A stretch of DNA of 64,000 nucleotides from the NCBI GenBank assembly GCA_963701955.1, contig OY969694.1, positions 496,001 through 560,000 of the forward strand. The letters are read 5' to 3'. Of this stretch, positions 43,206 to 51,637 are shown in pieces (position 1 is the stretch's first letter; the number at the start of each line of letters is the position of its first letter). Under the pieces are notes generated by a model, which was not told the DNA's origin, did no database searches, and was given only the letters and a program-made list of their open reading frames with translations. The position numbers and the translations under genes were made by a program. Source of the stretch: Bog-473 sp963701955 (GTDB lineage: Bacteria > Actinomycetota > Acidimicrobiia > Acidimicrobiales > RAAP-2).

Positions 43206-43900
43206 CGGCTCCGCGTCCGGTAGCGGTAGCCGAAGCCGCGCACCGTCTCGAGAGGAGAGTCGTCCCCCTCGTCCCAACCCAGCTTGCGGCGGAGCCGCAG
43301 CACGGCGTACTTGACCCTGGAGGGGGCCAACCCGCTCGGGTCGTCCCAGGCCAACTCGATCAGCTGGTCGGACGAGAGCACCAACCCCTGGTGCCGTGTC
43401 AGGGTGGCCAGCAGGCGGTACTCGGTGGGCGTGAGCACGACGGGATTGCCGTCCACGGTCACCTCCTGATGGGCGAAGTCGATGTGGAGGGTCCCGTCGT
43501 CGAATGCGGTCACCGGGTCCTGCCGGTCCCGCTGGCGCCGGCTGATGGCCTGGAGCCTCGCCAGGAGCTCCACCCGGCTGAACGGCTTGGTGAGGTAGTC
43601 GTCGGCGCCGGCGTTCAGGCCCCGGACCTTGTCGCGTTCGGTGCTCAGAGCCGTGAGCATGAGGACGGGCACGTCACTCATGTCGCGGATGCGCTCGAGC
43701 ACCTGCCAACCGTCCAGATCGGGGAGGCCGACGTCGAGCACGACGATGTCGGGGTGGCTCTGATGGAACTGGCGAACTCCGTCGCGGCCCTCCGAGGCCT
43801 CCGACACGGTGAAACCCTCCCGCTCGAGCAGCGTGCGGAGCAGTTGGCGGATGTCGGCCTCGTCCTCGATGACCAGCACGGAGATCTGTCCGTCTCGCAT
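43202..43900 (-). CDS. OmpR-family response regulator
   Basis: A 232-residue DNA-binding response regulator. The receiver shows VLVIEDEADIRQLL (acidic pair), the phosphorylated aspartate in IVVLDVGLPDLDGW, LMLTALSTERDK and the lysine in DDYLTKPFSRVELLARL. The C-terminal winged helix has VVLTPTEYRLLATL and ETVRGFGYRYR. It is the first gene of an operon with the histidine kinase, with overlapping stop and start. Its ATG at 43900 borders the 459-bp gap that contains a long hairpin at 44030-44098, which might be its control site. Confidence 0.9.
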   Translation of the reverse strand: MRDGQISVLVIEDEADIRQLLRTLLEREGFTVSEASEGRDGVRQFHQSHPDIVVLDVGLPDLDGWQVLERIRDMSDVPVLMLTALSTERDKVRGLNAGADDYLTKPFSRVELLARLQAISRRQRDRQDPVTAFDDGTLHIDFAHQEVTVDGNPVVLTPTEYRLLATLTRHQGLVLSSDQLIELAWDDPSGLAPSRVKYAVLRLRRKLGWDEGDDSPLETVRGFGYRYRTRSR

Positions 43901-44359
43901 CAGGATGCCAACTGTACTGGGAGTTTGGCCGAATGGAGTGAATCTCTGGCCCGAATGGGCAGCTCAATGGGTGAATTGCCCCACGGCGAGTCCCAGGAGT
44001 TCGGTGGTGGCCACCCCGGCGGGGCGGATGGTGCGCCGGCCCGGGTCGTCGGCCCCCCTCGGATGACTCCGGCCGACGATCTCCCGAGCCGGCGCACCGC
44101 CGCCGCTCGTCCCCCCACGGTGCCCCCTCGGTGAGAATCCGCTCCCCTCCGTCGGACTCTGCACCAACACCGTGGGTGTGTCTTAGGTGATGGTGCGTAC
44201 TCTGCGGGGCGGTCGTGGCAAACGCGTGCCTCGTTCCGTTGCCATCAGGTTGCCCGTCCGGCTGCCCCGGGGACCGCGAAACCAGGCACTAGGGTGGCGC
44301 GTCGCAACACGCTGAGCTCCACTGCATCCCCCTCTGACCGACATGATTTGGAATCCCTC
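43901..44359. other. 459-bp gap between divergent response regulator and yajC
   Basis: The longest gene-free stretch in the right half of the window. No open frame has coding character. Its centre (44030-44098) forms a long hairpin described separately. A small palindrome GGTGGCCACC is at 44006-44015, and a second C6 run lies at 44111-44116. The promoters for the response regulator and the yajC-secDF operon must be here, but no clear -35/-10 pair was identified. Confidence 0.6.
44030..44098. other. Long imperfect hairpin with C-rich loop, possible structured RNA
   Basis: Outer stem GGTGCGCCGGC (44030-44040) pairs perfectly with GCCGGCGCACC (44088-44098). After one mismatch, CGGG (44042-44045) pairs with CCCG (44083-44086). 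After a 3-nt bulge, TCGTCGGCC (44046-44054) pairs perfectly with GGCCGACGA (44071-44079). The 16-nt loop begins in a run of six C. That is 24 base pairs in 69 nt, outside any gene and between divergent genes, so it is not a terminator of a neighbour. A structured RNA or a large operator are both possible; the strand is undetermined. Confidence 0.6.
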
Positions 44360-44863
44360 ATGACACCATTTTCCGCGCTGGCGCCATTGTTGCCCGCGGC
44401 CACCTCGAAGTCGACGTCCAACCCGCTGCTGACGCTGCTCCCTTTGCTGGCGATCGGGTTCCTGGCCTATTTCTTCTTCATCCGACCGCAGCAGCGCAAA
44501 GCTCAGGCGGCGCGCAAGGCGCAGGGGTCGGACATCGAGGTGGGCGACGAGGTCCAGACTGTCGGCGGCGTCATCGGCACCGTGCTCGAGATCCACGGCG
44601 ACCGCTACACGCTCCTGACCGGGGTACTGGGTGAGGACGGCAACCTCGACGGTCCGCAGCCCACACGCATCGTCTTCGTCCGCCAGGCCATCGCCCGAAA
44701 GATCGACCGGATCGACGACGTCCGGGTCGACGACGACGTGACGGGGGAGACCGACGACGTCGAGGCGGGAGCGGAGGCCGAGCACGATCTCGACTCCGAC
44801 GGCCATCCCGACGACCGAGGAACGGAGGGCGGCCGGACCACAGGGGAGTCAGGAGAGGGGTGA
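44360..44863 (+). CDS. yajC: Preprotein translocase subunit YajC
   Basis: A 167-residue YajC: one membrane helix (LLTLLPLLAIGFLAYFFFIR), then PQQRKAQAARKAQGS and the conserved domain IEVGDEVQTVGGVIGTVLEI. A long acidic C-terminal tail rich in Asp and Glu follows, an addition seen in actinobacterial members. It belongs to the SecDF-YajC complex that assists export. The ATG at 44360 places the helix at the normal position. Its stop overlaps the secD GTG. Confidence 0.9.
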   Translation: MTPFSALAPLLPAATSKSTSNPLLTLLPLLAIGFLAYFFFIRPQQRKAQAARKAQGSDIEVGDEVQTVGGVIGTVLEIHGDRYTLLTGVLGEDGNLDGPQPTRIVFVRQAIARKIDRIDDVRVDDDVTGETDDVEAGAEAEHDLDSDGHPDDRGTEGGRTTGESGEG

Positions 44864-46491
44864 GCCCCAAGTCCGGGGGGCGGGCGCAGCGCCGGCAGCG
44901 GCGGAACCTTCTGATCAGTGTCATCGTCGTGGTGGCCGTGACACTGGTGTCGTTCGGATCCGTGCTGGCCGCCAAGTGGTCGCCGCGGCTTGGACTCGAC
45001 CTGGCCGGGGGCGTGGCCGTCGTCTACACGGCCCAGGGGCAGCACGTGACGCAGGCGAACCTGGACGAGACGGTCAACATCTTGAACCAGCGAGTCAACG
45101 GGCTGGGCGTGTCGGGTGCCGAGGTGCAGACCACCGGGAAAGACCAGATCTCCGTCTCCATCCCCGGCGTGACCGACGCGCAGCAGGTGCTCAAGCAGAT
45201 CGGCCAGACGGCGCGGATGTACTTCCGTCCGGTGCTCTGCTGGGCCTACCCCCAGACGGTACCCAAGCACTCCAAGACGGGAGTGCTTCCCCGCAGCGTG
45301 GGCGCCGTGCCTCCGTGCTCGTCGTCGTCGGCGATCACCACCGCCAGCCTCGGGGTCACGCCGGACAGCGCCGCACCATCGGGGTTCACCTCGAACAACG
45401 TGCCGCCGGACCCCCTGTACGCCAACAGTCCTTCCACCAGTGTCGAGAAGCCCGACTACCCCACCAGCACGGTCCTGTTGCCCGGGATCGGAGGCGCCTG
45501 CGACAACGCCGCTGCGGCGCGCTGCGTCCTCGGGCCGGCCCAGATGACCGGACACTCCATCGCCAGCGCTCAGGCCACCCAGAGCGCGACGGGCGCCTGG
45601 GTGGTGGACTACACCCTCACGGGACCGGGATCGGCCCTGTGGGACAAGGTGGCTGCGGAGAATTTCCACCTCCCGCTGGGCATCGAGCTCGACGGCCAGG
45701 TCTATTCGGCGCCCATCATCCAGCCGACGCAGGCGAGCTTCTCGTCCTTCGGCGGGAGGGGTGAGATCTCGGGGAGCTTGACCCAGGCGGACGCCCAGAA
45801 CCTCGCCCAGGCGATGAACTTCGGCGCGTTGCCGGTGACGCTCAAGGCCGCCACGTCCGAGACGGTGTCGGCCACCCTGGGCCACTCTGCGCTCGTGGCG
45901 GGGCTGGGCGCCGGCATCGCCGGGCTCGTCCTCGTGCTGCTCTACGTGCTCCTCTACTACCGGGCGCTCGGGCTGGTGGTGATCTCAGGCCTGGTGCTCA
46001 CGGCGATGATGCTCTTCGCCGTCATCTCGGCCCTCGGGCACACCTCGGTCGCCCCGAGCTTCGACCTGGCGGGCATCACGGGACTGATCGTGTCCATCGG
46101 CATCACGGTCGACTCCTACATCGTGTACTTCGAACGGCTCAAGGACGAGACGCGCTCGGGCCGTTCTGTGCGTACCTCGGTCGACCGCGGCTTCAAGAGC
46201 GCCTGGCGGACGGTGTGGGCCGCCGACTTCGTGTCGCTGCTGGCCGCCATCGTGCTCTACCTGGTCGCGGTCGGCAACGTGAAGGGCTTCGCGTTCTTCC
46301 TCGGCCTCTCGACGATCCTCGACATGGTCTTCACGTGGTTCTATACGCGGCCGCTCGTCATCCTGCTCGGCCAGAGTCGGCGGTTCCAGGGCACGGGTGC
46401 GTTCAGCATCGCCACCGGGCTGGGTGCGGGGCCGCAGGCCGCCGCAGCCCGGGCGCCCGGTGTGCCCGCCGGGGCGGGAGCGGGATCGTGA
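44860..46491 (+). CDS. secD: Protein translocase subunit SecD
   Basis: A 543-residue SecD, which with SecF uses the proton gradient to help preproteins leave the Sec channel. After a basic N-terminus and the first helix comes LGLDLAGGVAVVYTA (conserved GLDL-GG motif), the large external P1 domain (about residues 60-340) and five more helices. The last part shows IVSIGITVDSYIVYFERLKDE and RTSVDRGFKSAWRTV, the conserved SecD end. A Ser/Pro/Thr-rich insert (about residues 150-215) enlarges P1. GTG start overlaps the yajC stop; the stop overlaps secF. Confidence 0.93.
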   Translation: MSPKSGGRAQRRQRRNLLISVIVVVAVTLVSFGSVLAAKWSPRLGLDLAGGVAVVYTAQGQHVTQANLDETVNILNQRVNGLGVSGAEVQTTGKDQISVSIPGVTDAQQVLKQIGQTARMYFRPVLCWAYPQTVPKHSKTGVLPRSVGAVPPCSSSSAITTASLGVTPDSAAPSGFTSNNVPPDPLYANSPSTSVEKPDYPTSTVLLPGIGGACDNAAAARCVLGPAQMTGHSIASAQATQSATGAWVVDYTLTGPGSALWDKVAAENFHLPLGIELDGQVYSAPIIQPTQASFSSFGGRGEISGSLTQADAQNLAQAMNFGALPVTLKAATSETVSATLGHSALVAGLGAGIAGLVLVLLYVLLYYRALGLVVISGLVLTAMMLFAVISALGHTSVAPSFDLAGITGLIVSIGITVDSYIVYFERLKDETRSGRSVRTSVDRGFKSAWRTVWAADFVSLLAAIVLYLVAVGNVKGFAFFLGLSTILDMVFTWFYTRPLVILLGQSRRFQGTGAFSIATGLGAGPQAAAARAPGVPAGAGAGS

Positions 46492-48026
46492 GCGATCGGC
46501 GCCGCGACGAAGAGCCGGACACCAGCGCGCTCGACGACGTCGACGAGGAGGAGGTCGAGCACCTCGAAGACGGCGTCGACACCGCCGCGCTCGACGAGGA
46601 CGAGCTGGTCTCGCTCGACGATGCGGCGCGCGCTCTCCTGGCCAAGCCGCGCCGAGGACATGGGCCCGTGGCCCGCCTCTACCGGGGGGAGACCCGCTTC
46701 GATTTCGTCGGTCGACGCCGGATCTGGTTCTGCGTCTCAACGGCCATCATCGCCCTCGGGATCGTCTCCATCGTGGTGCGCGGGGGACTGAACCTTGGAA
46801 TCGAATTCAAGGGCGGAACGGAGTGGACCATCGCTGCACCGGGAGTGACACAGACCCAGGCGGCCGACGCCATGAAGGGCACGGGTGTGATCGATCCCAC
46901 CGTCGAGCTTCTCGGCTCGGGGAGCAAGCAGACGCTGACGATTCAGTCCGACCTCAACCGGCTGTCGCAGGCCCAACAGGACGCCGTGAGCAAGAACGTC
47001 CAGAAGGCGTTGCTCGGGCTGACGGCGGCGCATGCCCCGACGTCGACGACGACCGCGACCTCGTCGGAGGACAAGGTGAGCATCACCACCGTCGGGCCCA
47101 CCTGGGGCTCGTCGATCACCGACAAGGCGATTCAGGCCCTGATCATCTTCTTCATCGTGGTCGCCATCTACATCAGCATCCGTTTCGAGCCGAAGATGGC
47201 GTTGGCCGCCTTCATTGCCATGGTCCATGACGTGCTCGTTGCCGTCGGGATCTACTCCATCTTCAACTTCCAGGTGACTCCCGACACCGTCGTGGCAATC
47301 CTGACCATCCTCGGGTACTCGCTCTACGACACCGTCGTCGTCTTCGACCGGGTGAGGGACAACACGCGCGGCATCGGCAGCAGCGGTCGCATGACCTATC
47401 CCCAGCTCATCAATCTCTCAATGAACCAGACGCTGGCGCGGTCGATCAACACCTCCATGGTCGCCATCCTCCCGGTGCTGGCCGTGCTCTTGATCGGGGC
47501 CCAGCTCCTGGGCGCCACCACACTGCAGTCCTACGGGCTGGCGCTGTTCGTCGGACTGGTGTCGGGGGCCTACTCCTCCATCTTCATCGCCGCACCCGTG
47601 CTGTGCATGATGAAAGAACGCGAGGACCGCTGGGTCACCATCGCCAATCGACTGGCCAAGCGGGGCGACACGGGGAACTGGTATTCCGCCGTCGACGCCG
47701 CCGCCATGAGCACGCAGATGAGCGTGGCTGCCTCGGGTCAGCAGCCTCGGGGCGGTGCGACGGCGCCGAAGTCGAGGCGGGGCGGGTTGATCAGGCCGGG
47801 CTCCGGTTCGGACTCGGGCTCGGGTTCGGGCTCGGGCACCGGTGGGGTCGGGAGTGGGTCCGGCACGGGGACCGCCGTGATGGACCCTCCGGGCGACGGA
47901 TCGGTCCCGCCGGACGACGCCACGGCGAGCGGCGGACCGAGCGCGGGACCCGGTCAGCCCCGACCGCGTTCGGGTACCGGTCAGTCGGCCCGGCCGCGCA
48001 AGCATCGGGGGAAGCGCCGCCGCTGA
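46488..48026 (+). CDS. secF: Protein translocase subunit SecF
   Basis: The SecF partner, 512 residues, long for the family. An acidic N-terminal extension (about 70 residues, rich in Asp and Glu) precedes RLYRGETRFDFVGRRRIW and the first helix. LNLGIEFKGGTEW holds the conserved F-K-G-G motif. The external P4 domain contains a Thr-rich stretch. The later helices show FAILTILGYSLYDTVVVFDR-like sequence (ILGYSLYDTVVVFDRVRDN), and the NLSMNQTLARSINTSM end motif. A 110-residue C-terminal tail is made of Gly/Ser and Pro. GTG start overlaps the secD stop. Confidence 0.92.
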   Translation: MSDRRRDEEPDTSALDDVDEEEVEHLEDGVDTAALDEDELVSLDDAARALLAKPRRGHGPVARLYRGETRFDFVGRRRIWFCVSTAIIALGIVSIVVRGGLNLGIEFKGGTEWTIAAPGVTQTQAADAMKGTGVIDPTVELLGSGSKQTLTIQSDLNRLSQAQQDAVSKNVQKALLGLTAAHAPTSTTTATSSEDKVSITTVGPTWGSSITDKAIQALIIFFIVVAIYISIRFEPKMALAAFIAMVHDVLVAVGIYSIFNFQVTPDTVVAILTILGYSLYDTVVVFDRVRDNTRGIGSSGRMTYPQLINLSMNQTLARSINTSMVAILPVLAVLLIGAQLLGATTLQSYGLALFVGLVSGAYSSIFIAAPVLCMMKEREDRWVTIANRLAKRGDTGNWYSAVDAAAMSTQMSVAASGQQPRGGATAPKSRRGGLIRPGSGSDSGSGSGSGTGGVGSGSGTGTAVMDPPGDGSVPPDDATASGGPSAGPGQPRPRSGTGQSARPRKHRGKRRR

Positions 48027-48060
48027 GGTTCGTGCGCCGATCAGGGGGGGTTCAGGCGCA

Positions 48061-48066
48061 TATCCT
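48061..48066 (+). promoter_or_regulatory. -10 box TATCCT before relA, leaderless
   Basis: TATCCT ends 6 nt before the ATG at 48073. Same spacing as at pdxS, yebC and alaS. Confidence 0.5.
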
Positions 48067-48072
48067 GGGTGA

Positions 48073-50325
48073 ATGGTGGCCCTGACCCGGGTGAGCGACA
48101 CTGACGCCGGTCTGCCCGCCGGCGATGGGTCGCTGCGCGAGCTGCTCGCCCCGCTGCTCTTTGAATTCGCCCGCCATCGTCCCGACGAGGACATCTCCGC
48201 AGAGGTGGCCATGATCGTCCAGGCCGGCCAGACGGCGCAGCGGGCCCACGAGGGACAATTCCGGCGCTCGGGTGAGCCCTACATCACGCACCCCGTGGCC
48301 GTGGCCACCATCGTCGCCGAGCTGGGCCTCGACGCACAGACGGTGGCCGCCGCCCTGCTCCACGACGCCGTCGAGGACACCGGGCTGACGCTCGAGCTCA
48401 TCGAGCAGCTGTTCGGGGAGGGGGTGGCGCGGGTGGTCGACGGGGTCACCAAGCTGGACCGGCTCCAGTTCGACTCCAAGGAGGCCCAGCAGGCGGCGAC
48501 CATCCGCAAGATGCTGGTCGCGATGGCCGACGACTGGCGGGTGCTGCTGATCAAGCTGGCCGACCGGTTGCACAACATGCGCACCGTGGCCGTGATGCCC
48601 GAGTGGAAGCAGCGCCGCACCGCCCAGGAGACTTTCGACGTCTATGCACCGCTGGCGCACCGTCTCGGTGTGCAGCAGGTGCGCTGGCAGCTCGAGGATC
48701 TGGCCTTTGCCACGTTGCATCCGAAGCGCTACGCCGAGATCGAGCAGATGGTGGCCGCCCGTGCACCCCAGCGCGAGGAGTACCTCGAGCGCGTCCTGGT
48801 CCATGTGCGCGAGCGCCTCGAGAGCATGGGCATCGTGGCGGACGTCACCGGGCGCCCCAAGCACCTGTGGTCCATCTACGAGAAGATGGTCGTGCGGGGC
48901 AAGGAATTCGACGACATCAACGACCTGGTGGCCATCCGGGTCGTCGTGGAGTCCGAGAAGGACTGCTGGGCCGCCCTCGGCGCAATCCACGCCATCTGGG
49001 CACCGGTTCACGGACGCTTCAAGGACTACATCAATACGCCCAAGTTCAACATGTACCAGTCGCTGCACACGACGGTCATCGGCATGGACGGCAAGCCGGT
49101 GGAGGTGCAGATCCGCACGTCGGAGATGCACCACCGGGCCGAGTACGGGATCGCCGCGCACTGGGGCTACAAGTCCAAGGAGGACCACTCCTCGGAGATG
49201 GCATGGCTGCAGCGCATCGCTGACGTGGATCGCCACACCGAGGATCCCATCGAGTTCCTCGAGGCGCTCAAGCTCGACCTCGAGCAGGACGAGGTCTACG
49301 TCTTCACGCCCAAGGGCAAGGTGATCGCGCTACCGGCACGCTCGACGCCGGTGGACTTCGCGTACGCCATCCACACCGAGGTGGGGCACCGCTGCATCGG
49401 GGCGCGTGTCAACGGCCGCCTCGTTCCTCTCGAGACCCAGTTGAGCTCGGCGGACACGGTCGAGATCTTCACCTCCAAGTCGCCCACCGCCGGGCCCTCG
49501 CGGGACTGGCTCCAGATCGTCGCCTCGTCGAGGGCGCGCAACAAGATCCGTCAGTGGTTCTCCCGCGAGCGCCGCGAGGACGCCATCGAGAACGGCAAGG
49601 AGGAGCTTGCCCGGGCGCTGCGCCGCGAGGGCCTGCCGTTGCACAAACTGCTCGGCTCGAGCGCCCTCCGCGAGGTGGCGGAGTCGATGAACCTGGCCGA
49701 CCTCGACGCGCTCTACGCCACCGTCGGCGAGAACCAGGTCTCGTCCCAGTCCATCGTCCAGCGCCTCCTCAAGGCCGTGCGCGGCGGCGGGGATGCCGAC
49801 GAGCAGCTGCCGACCACCGCCCTGCCGGGGACGAGTCGCTCGCCGCGACCGGGCCACCGTACCGGGACGGGGGTCTACGTCGAGGGGCTCGACGACGTCA
49901 TGATCCACCTGGCCCGTTGCTGCACCCCGGTTCCGGGTGACCAGATCGTGGGGTTCGTGACCCAGGGCCGCGGCGTCTCGGTGCACCGGGCGGACTGCTC
50001 CAACGCCGCCGCCCTGGCCGACCGCTCGCGGGAGCGCCTGATCGACGTGGAATGGGACCGCGGGAACGACGGGGTTTTCGTCGCAACGATCGAGGTGCAG
50101 GCATTCGACCGTTCCCGATTGCTGGCCGACGTGTCCCGGGTGGTCTCCGAACACCACCTCAACATCGTGGCCGCCCGCACCGCCACCACGCCGGATCGGG
50201 TCAGCCGCATGGCCTTCGACGTGGAGCTGGCCGATCCGACCCACCTGCATTCGCTCATCAGTGCGCTGAAGCACCTCGACGGGGTCTTCGACGCCTATCG
50301 TCAGCTCCCTGGCAAGAAAGTCTGA
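48073..50325 (+). CDS. relA: Bifunctional (p)ppGpp synthetase/hydrolase
   Basis: A 750-residue long Rel enzyme that makes and degrades the stringent-response alarmone. Domains: hydrolase HD (residues about 60-210, with LLHDAVEDTGLTLELIEQLF), synthetase (about 260-375, with FDDINDLVAIRV, GRFKDYINTPKFNMYQSLHT and VEVQIRTSEMHHRAEYGIAA), TGS (VFTPKGKVIALPARSTPVDF), a zinc-finger region with LARCCTPVPGDQIVGFVTQG, and a C-terminal ACT/RRM domain (QAFDRSRLLADVSRVVSEH). The order secF-relA lacks the apt gene that sits between them in mycobacteria. It has a leaderless-type -10 box. Confidence 0.93.
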   Translation: MVALTRVSDTDAGLPAGDGSLRELLAPLLFEFARHRPDEDISAEVAMIVQAGQTAQRAHEGQFRRSGEPYITHPVAVATIVAELGLDAQTVAAALLHDAVEDTGLTLELIEQLFGEGVARVVDGVTKLDRLQFDSKEAQQAATIRKMLVAMADDWRVLLIKLADRLHNMRTVAVMPEWKQRRTAQETFDVYAPLAHRLGVQQVRWQLEDLAFATLHPKRYAEIEQMVAARAPQREEYLERVLVHVRERLESMGIVADVTGRPKHLWSIYEKMVVRGKEFDDINDLVAIRVVVESEKDCWAALGAIHAIWAPVHGRFKDYINTPKFNMYQSLHTTVIGMDGKPVEVQIRTSEMHHRAEYGIAAHWGYKSKEDHSSEMAWLQRIADVDRHTEDPIEFLEALKLDLEQDEVYVFTPKGKVIALPARSTPVDFAYAIHTEVGHRCIGARVNGRLVPLETQLSSADTVEIFTSKSPTAGPSRDWLQIVASSRARNKIRQWFSRERREDAIENGKEELARALRREGLPLHKLLGSSALREVAESMNLADLDALYATVGENQVSSQSIVQRLLKAVRGGGDADEQLPTTALPGTSRSPRPGHRTGTGVYVEGLDDVMIHLARCCTPVPGDQIVGFVTQGRGVSVHRADCSNAAALADRSRERLIDVEWDRGNDGVFVATIEVQAFDRSRLLADVSRVVSEHHLNIVAARTATTPDRVSRMAFDVELADPTHLHSLISALKHLDGVFDAYRQLPGKKV

Positions 50326-50348
50326 CCCCCGACCGTGAGGAACCGCCC

Positions 50349-51637
50349 GTGACCGCGGGGCACTCCGCCGCGCCCGTGACCCGCACGCCCAAGGGGATGC
50401 ACGACGTCCTGTGGCCCGAGTCGCTGCGCTGGGAGACCACGGTGGCCCGCTTCGCGCGTCTGGTCGAGGGGGCGGGCTACGGTCTCGCGCTCACGCCCGT
50501 GCTCGAGCATGCCGGCGTGTTCCTGCGGGGCATCGGCGAGGCCAGCGAGGTGGTCGGCAAGGAGATGTACGTCTTCGAAGACCGTGACGGTCAGCTCATG
50601 GCCCTCCGTCCCGAGGGGACGGCACCCATCGCCCGCGCCTACGTCCAGCACCACCCGGTTCCTCCCTGGAAGGCCTGGTACGTGGCGCCGTCGTTCCGCC
50701 ACGAGAACCCTCAGCACGGACGGTACCGCCAGCACCACCAGCTCGGGGTCGAGGCGCTGGGCCCCTCGGACGCCGATCTCGACGTCGAGGTCGTGTCGCT
50801 GGCGCATGACTTCTTCGCGTCGCTGGGGCTGCGGGCCGTCACCCTGAAGCTGCACTCCATGGGCGACGCCACCTGCAAGCCCGGATACGTGGCGCTCCTG
50901 GCCGGCTTCCTGGCTGGTCGGGAGGACCAGCTCTGCCCCGCGCACCGGACCCGCCACCGGGAGAACCCGCTGCGGGTGCTCGACTGCAAGACCGCGGAGT
51001 GCCGCTCGGCCACCGAGGACGCACCACATTTCCTGGACCATCTCTGCGACGCGTGCGGGGCCCACTTCACCCGGGTGCGCGCCGGTCTCGAGGCGCTCGG
51101 CGTGCCCTACGTCATCGACCATCGCCTGGTGCGGGGCTTCGACTACTACACGCGGACCACCTTTGAGTTCGCCTCGGACGCGCTCGGCGCCGCGCAGAAC
51201 GGCATCGGCGGAGGCGGGCGTTACGACGGGCTGGTCGAGCTGCTCGGCGGTGAGGCCACGCCGGGTATCGGCTTCGGCATCGGCATCGAACGGGTCCTGC
51301 TGGCGTGCGACGCCGAGGACGTGCACACCACGGCGTCGGCCGTGGCCGCGCACCCGCTGCACGCGTATGTGATCGACACCGCCGGGGGGACTCCGCGTTG
51401 GCGCTCACGGCCGAGCTGCGCCGCGCCGGGCTGCGGGCCGACCGGGCCTTCGATGCCCGGTCGATGAAGTCCCAGATCAAGTCGGCCGACCGTTCGGGCG
51501 CGCTGGTCGCCCTGGTCGTCGGTCCCCACGAGGTGGCTGAGGGGACGGTCGGGCTCCGCCCCCTGCGCAGCGCCGAGGAGCAGCGCACGGTGCCTCGTGC
51601 CAGCGTCGTCGACGAGCTCCGGAGCCTCCTGTCATGA
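50349..51637 (+). CDS. hisS: Histidyl-tRNA synthetase, frame break near 51390
   Basis: Class II synthetase for histidine. It shows TPKGMHDVLWPESLRWE, LRPEGTAPIARAYVQH (motif 2 region), FRHENPQHGRYRQHHQLGVE, LVRGFDYYTRTTFEFAS (histidine A motif), GGGGRYDGLVELLGG and GFGIGIERVLLA (motif 3). The C-terminal anticodon domain derails at a run of six G (about 51385-51391). Adding one G gives the expected SALALTAELRRAGLRADRAF and a normal end at 51637 with a total of about 429 residues. As hisS is essential, a homopolymer error is the best explanation. The GTG start at 50349 lies 23 bp after relA; the restored stop overlaps the aspS ATG. Confidence 0.92.

Noticed and set aside
44030..44130. 6C RNA as a firm call
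   Set aside because: Two C6 runs and a strong hairpin are present, but the second hairpin and the family consensus could not be matched, so the element is reported only as an unknown structure.
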